A DNA stretch of 15,400 nucleotides from the NCBI GenBank assembly GCA_034189755.1, contig JAXIHJ010000119.1:1-15400 (forward strand), given 5' to 3'. Every line of letters starts with the position of its first letter. Position 1 is the stretch's first letter. The notes beneath the pieces are model-generated. The model saw only the letters and a list, made by a program, of their open reading frames with translations. It was not told where the DNA came from and ran no database searches. Below are positions 13,344 to 15,400 of this stretch, piece after piece. This DNA is from JAXIHJ01 sp034189755 (lineage in GTDB: Bacteria; Planctomycetota; Phycisphaerae; SM23-33). A program made the translations under genes and the position numbers.

Positions 13344-15057
13344 GTGTATCCAGGGTTGCTTTTACCAGGCCCGCGAACATCGGCTGGGGCCGAAGCGGCC
13401 GGCTGGTCAGCTCGGGGTGAAACTGGGCGGCGATGAAGTACGGATGCACGTCCCGCGGCAGCTCCAGAATCTGCATAATCGGCTGTTTCGGATGCCTGCC
13501 CGAGAAGACCATCCCGTTCTGTTCCAACGTTTTTATATAGTCCGGAGTTACCTCGAAGCGGTGGCGGAACCGCTGGCGAATCCGCCCGGCGCCGTCGAAC
13601 AGCTCAGCCGCCAGCGTGCCCGGGCCGACTTCGACGTCCTGGCCGCCCAGGCGCATGTTGCCGCCCATGCCTTCGATTGTTTTCTGCTCCGGCAGGATGC
13701 TGATAACCGGCGTCTTGCAGTCCGGCTTGGTTTCGGTGCTGTCGGCGTCGGCCAGGCCGCATACGTTCCGGGCATATTCGACGACCGCCATCTGGAAGCC
13801 CAGGCATATGCCCAGGTAGGGCAGGCGGTTCTCACGGGCGTAACGAATGCATTCGATCTTGCCGGCCGTGCCCCGAACGCCGAATCCGCCGGGCACGATG
13901 ATGCCGTCCACGCCGGCCAGGTTCGCCGCGACGTTGTCGGCCGTGATTTCCGTGGTGTCTATCCACTTGACCTTCACCTCGGCGCCGTTGGCGACGCCGG
14001 CGTGCTCCAGGGCCTTTAAAATGCTGGCGTAGCTGTCGCGCAGCGACGTGTATTTGCCGGTGATGCCGATGGTTGCCGTTTTGCTGTGAGCGCCTATTTT
14101 CGAGGCGAACTTCTGCCACTGAGCCGCGGCGCGGGTGTCCGCAGCGGAGTTGGCCTTGTCGCTGAGGTTCAGCAGCCGAATGACCTCGCTGTCAAGCCCG
14201 GCCTCCCGCATCTGCTGCGGAAGCAGGTATATGCTCGGCAGGTCGTGCATCGAGAACACCCGCCGGACCGGCACGTTGGTGTAAATCGAAATCTTCTGGC
14301 GGACCTTGTCGGTAACGGCGCTTTCGCAGCGGCAGGCGATAATGTGCGGATGGATGCCGAACTCCATCAGCCGCTTGATGCCGAGCTGGGCGGCCTTGGA
14401 TTTCTGCTCGCCAAGCGAAGGCGGGCTTAACACGTACGTAAGCGCCACGAACAGAACCGACCCTTCACCTTCTTCGTAGCTCAGCTCACGGAGGGCCTCG
14501 ATGTAGAAGGCGTTCTCGATGTCGCCTACGGTGCCGCCGACCTCGACGAAAATAACGTCGGCGTTGGTTTTGGCGGCCAGGCTGCGAAGACGAAACTTCA
14601 CCTCGCCGGTAACATGCGGGATCATCTGAACGTCCCGGCCGAGGTAGCCGCCCGCACGCTCCTTCGACAACACCGACGAAAAAACCTGGCCGCTGGTCGT
14701 GAAATTGTCACACGCCAGGTCCTGGTCGAGCATCCGCTCGTACGTTCCCAGGTCCATGTCGGTTTCCGTCCCGTCGTCCAGGACAAATACCTCGCCGTGG
14801 CGAAACGGGTTCAACGTGCCCGAGTCGATGTTGAGGTAGCCTTCCAGCTTGATGGGGGAAACGCCCAGGCCCTTGTCCTTCAGCAGCTTGGCCAGGGACG
14901 ATGAGAAAATCCCTTTGCCCAGCCCGCTCATGACGGTTCCGAATACGGCAACGTACCGGCAGGCCCCGGGGGTATATCCGTCGGGAAGGGGGGTGTAGAA
15001 CTCGGTCTCGTCGGTGCGGTCCTTTACCGACCGCAGCAAATCCATGGCATCACTCAT
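13327..15057 (-). CDS. pyrG: CTP synthase (glutamine hydrolysing), divergent form
   Basis: A 576-residue cytosolic enzyme that makes CTP from UTP, ATP and glutamine-derived ammonia. The synthetase half has a P-loop SGLGKG (K48), K70, D102 in MDLGTYERM and E172 in VEVGGTVGDIE, all matching E. coli K18, K40, D72 and E140. The amidotransferase half has VPGGFGVRG (388-396), GICLGFQ with C418, and QFHPELTS with H547 and E549. It differs from most CTP synthases in blocks that are usually near-invariant: FGTVMSGLGKG for TGGVVSSLGKG, and KLEGYLNID for KLDPYINVD. About 30 extra residues precede the P-loop strand. The start is the ATG at 15055-15057, with TGAGG four bases upstream; an ATG four codons later is possible. 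It is followed directly by carB with a 17-base overlap. Confidence 0.95.
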   Translation of the reverse strand: MSDAMDLLRSVKDRTDETEFYTPLPDGYTPGACRYVAVFGTVMSGLGKGIFSSSLAKLLKDKGLGVSPIKLEGYLNIDSGTLNPFRHGEVFVLDDGTETDMDLGTYERMLDQDLACDNFTTSGQVFSSVLSKERAGGYLGRDVQMIPHVTGEVKFRLRSLAAKTNADVIFVEVGGTVGDIENAFYIEALRELSYEEGEGSVLFVALTYVLSPPSLGEQKSKAAQLGIKRLMEFGIHPHIIACRCESAVTDKVRQKISIYTNVPVRRVFSMHDLPSIYLLPQQMREAGLDSEVIRLLNLSDKANSAADTRAAAQWQKFASKIGAHSKTATIGITGKYTSLRDSYASILKALEHAGVANGAEVKVKWIDTTEITADNVAANLAGVDGIIVPGGFGVRGTAGKIECIRYARENRLPYLGICLGFQMAVVEYARNVCGLADADSTETKPDCKTPVISILPEQKTIEGMGGNMRLGGQDVEVGPGTLAAELFDGAGRIRQRFRHRFEVTPDYIKTLEQNGMVFSGRHPKQPIMQILELPRDVHPYFIAAQFHPELTSRPLRPQPMFAGLVKATLDTHASQR

Positions 15058-15247
15058 GGAGCCTCAGGCTAGCAGTTTCGCGGCGGCAACGCAATATGTT
15101 TGGTTTATTTTTTGCATTTCGTGCCGCAGGCGCCCCGGCACGTCGGGATTTGTGCTCTGCCATGATAGGACGCTCCCCCGTCTGCGGCGACAAGTACACG
15201 CTCTCCCGCAGGGTGTCCGTTTTGCGTGGAGCACCTCACGACCTTTC
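15058..15247. other. Gene-free region upstream of pyrG
   Basis: No convincing gene is seen on either strand. It must hold the pyrG-carB promoter, but no box pair stood out clearly. There is an inverted repeat with six-base arms GTGCCG/CGGCAC at 15121-15141, and an A/T-rich stretch at about 15096-15118. Open frames here are low-complexity extensions of the adjoining tandem repeat. Confidence 0.5.
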
Positions 15248-15347
15248 GCGCCCAATTCCACCCGATTGCGCCCAATTGCGCCCAATTGCGCCCAGTTGCG
15301 CCCAGTTGCGCCCAATTGCGCCCGATTGCGCCCAATTGCGCCCAATT
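15248..15347. repeat. 10-bp tandem repeat, ten copies (GCGCCCAATT)
   Basis: Ten head-to-tail units of exactly 10 bases, consensus GCGCCCAATT, fill 100 bases. Changes are few: the second unit reads CCACCCGATT, and single G-for-A changes give CAGTT or CGATT in others. The AATT steps recur every 10 bases, close to one helical turn. Frames through the repeat give monotonous peptides on both strands and are not taken as genes. Confidence 0.9.
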
Positions 15348-15400
15348 CTTTTTTGCGTAACTCGCCTGTGTAAAAATACTTAGCTATTTTCGACCCCCAA
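15348..15400. other. AT-rich tail after the tandem repeat, no gene seen
   Basis: A T-run follows the last repeat unit, then an AT-rich stretch to the window edge. It may be the start of a further intergenic repeat or of the upstream region of a gene outside the window. Nothing definite can be called. Confidence 0.3.

Noticed and set aside
15060..15090. TTGCGT-17-TAGCCT as a pyrG promoter on the minus strand
   Set aside because: The weak -10 lies on the ribosome site just before the ATG, leaving almost no leader, and the -35 is a 3 of 6 match.
15064..15345. Small frames on both strands through the tandem repeat
   Set aside because: Their peptides are only translations of the 10-bp repeat plus random sequence, with no ribosome site.

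Overview
The window reads as a chromosomal stretch of a planctomycete, probably of the Phycisphaerae type. The strongest pointer is a 92-residue protein at 2865-3143 that I recognise as the small basic signature protein of the PVC superphylum (Planctomycetes, Verrucomicrobia, Chlamydiae). Other pointers are the fairly GC-rich coding sequence, an unusual CTP synthase, a CarB with extra segments, and many short palindromic or direct repeats between genes. The assignment to a class is inference.

Layout. 1-351 (minus): 5' part of ribD (riboflavin biosynthesis deaminase), cut by the window edge. 352-567: gene-free and full of short repeats and hairpins. 568-1881 (minus): xylA, xylose isomerase, with a clear promoter and an inverted repeat over its -10 box. 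1996-2024: a divergent promoter for a plus-strand pair, an unrecognised single-pass membrane protein (2086-2835) and the PVC signature protein (2865-3143). 3245-4360 (plus): a fold type I PLP aminotransferase.

4456-8646 (plus) is the most interesting block. It holds a FabZ-like dehydratase, an unusually long acyl carrier protein, a second divergent FabZ-like dehydratase, a ketosynthase homologue lacking the catalytic Cys, Lys and second His (chain-length-factor-like), and an intact ketosynthase whose start overlaps the previous stop (ATGA). This composition resembles KS/CLF-type fatty-acid or polyene pathways rather than housekeeping fatty-acid synthesis. No ketoreductase, acyltransferase or thioesterase is seen in the window, so the system must borrow those or have them elsewhere. 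The product is unknown to me.

8680-15057 is a pyrimidine block: carA (plus) runs into carB (minus) tail to tail, with the two stop codons sharing the tetranucleotide CTAG, and carB lies behind pyrG on the minus strand with a 17-base overlap. CarA and CarB together make carbamoyl phosphate, the first step of pyrimidine synthesis, and PyrG makes CTP at the end. The two CarAB subunits therefore come from opposing transcripts. CarB carries an extra peptide encoded partly by a palindromic AT-rich repeat that also occurs between the acp and second dehydratase genes.

15058-15400 has no convincing gene. It holds the upstream region of pyrG and ten copies of a 10-bp tandem repeat. No rRNA, tRNA, CRISPR array, transposase or phage gene was seen.
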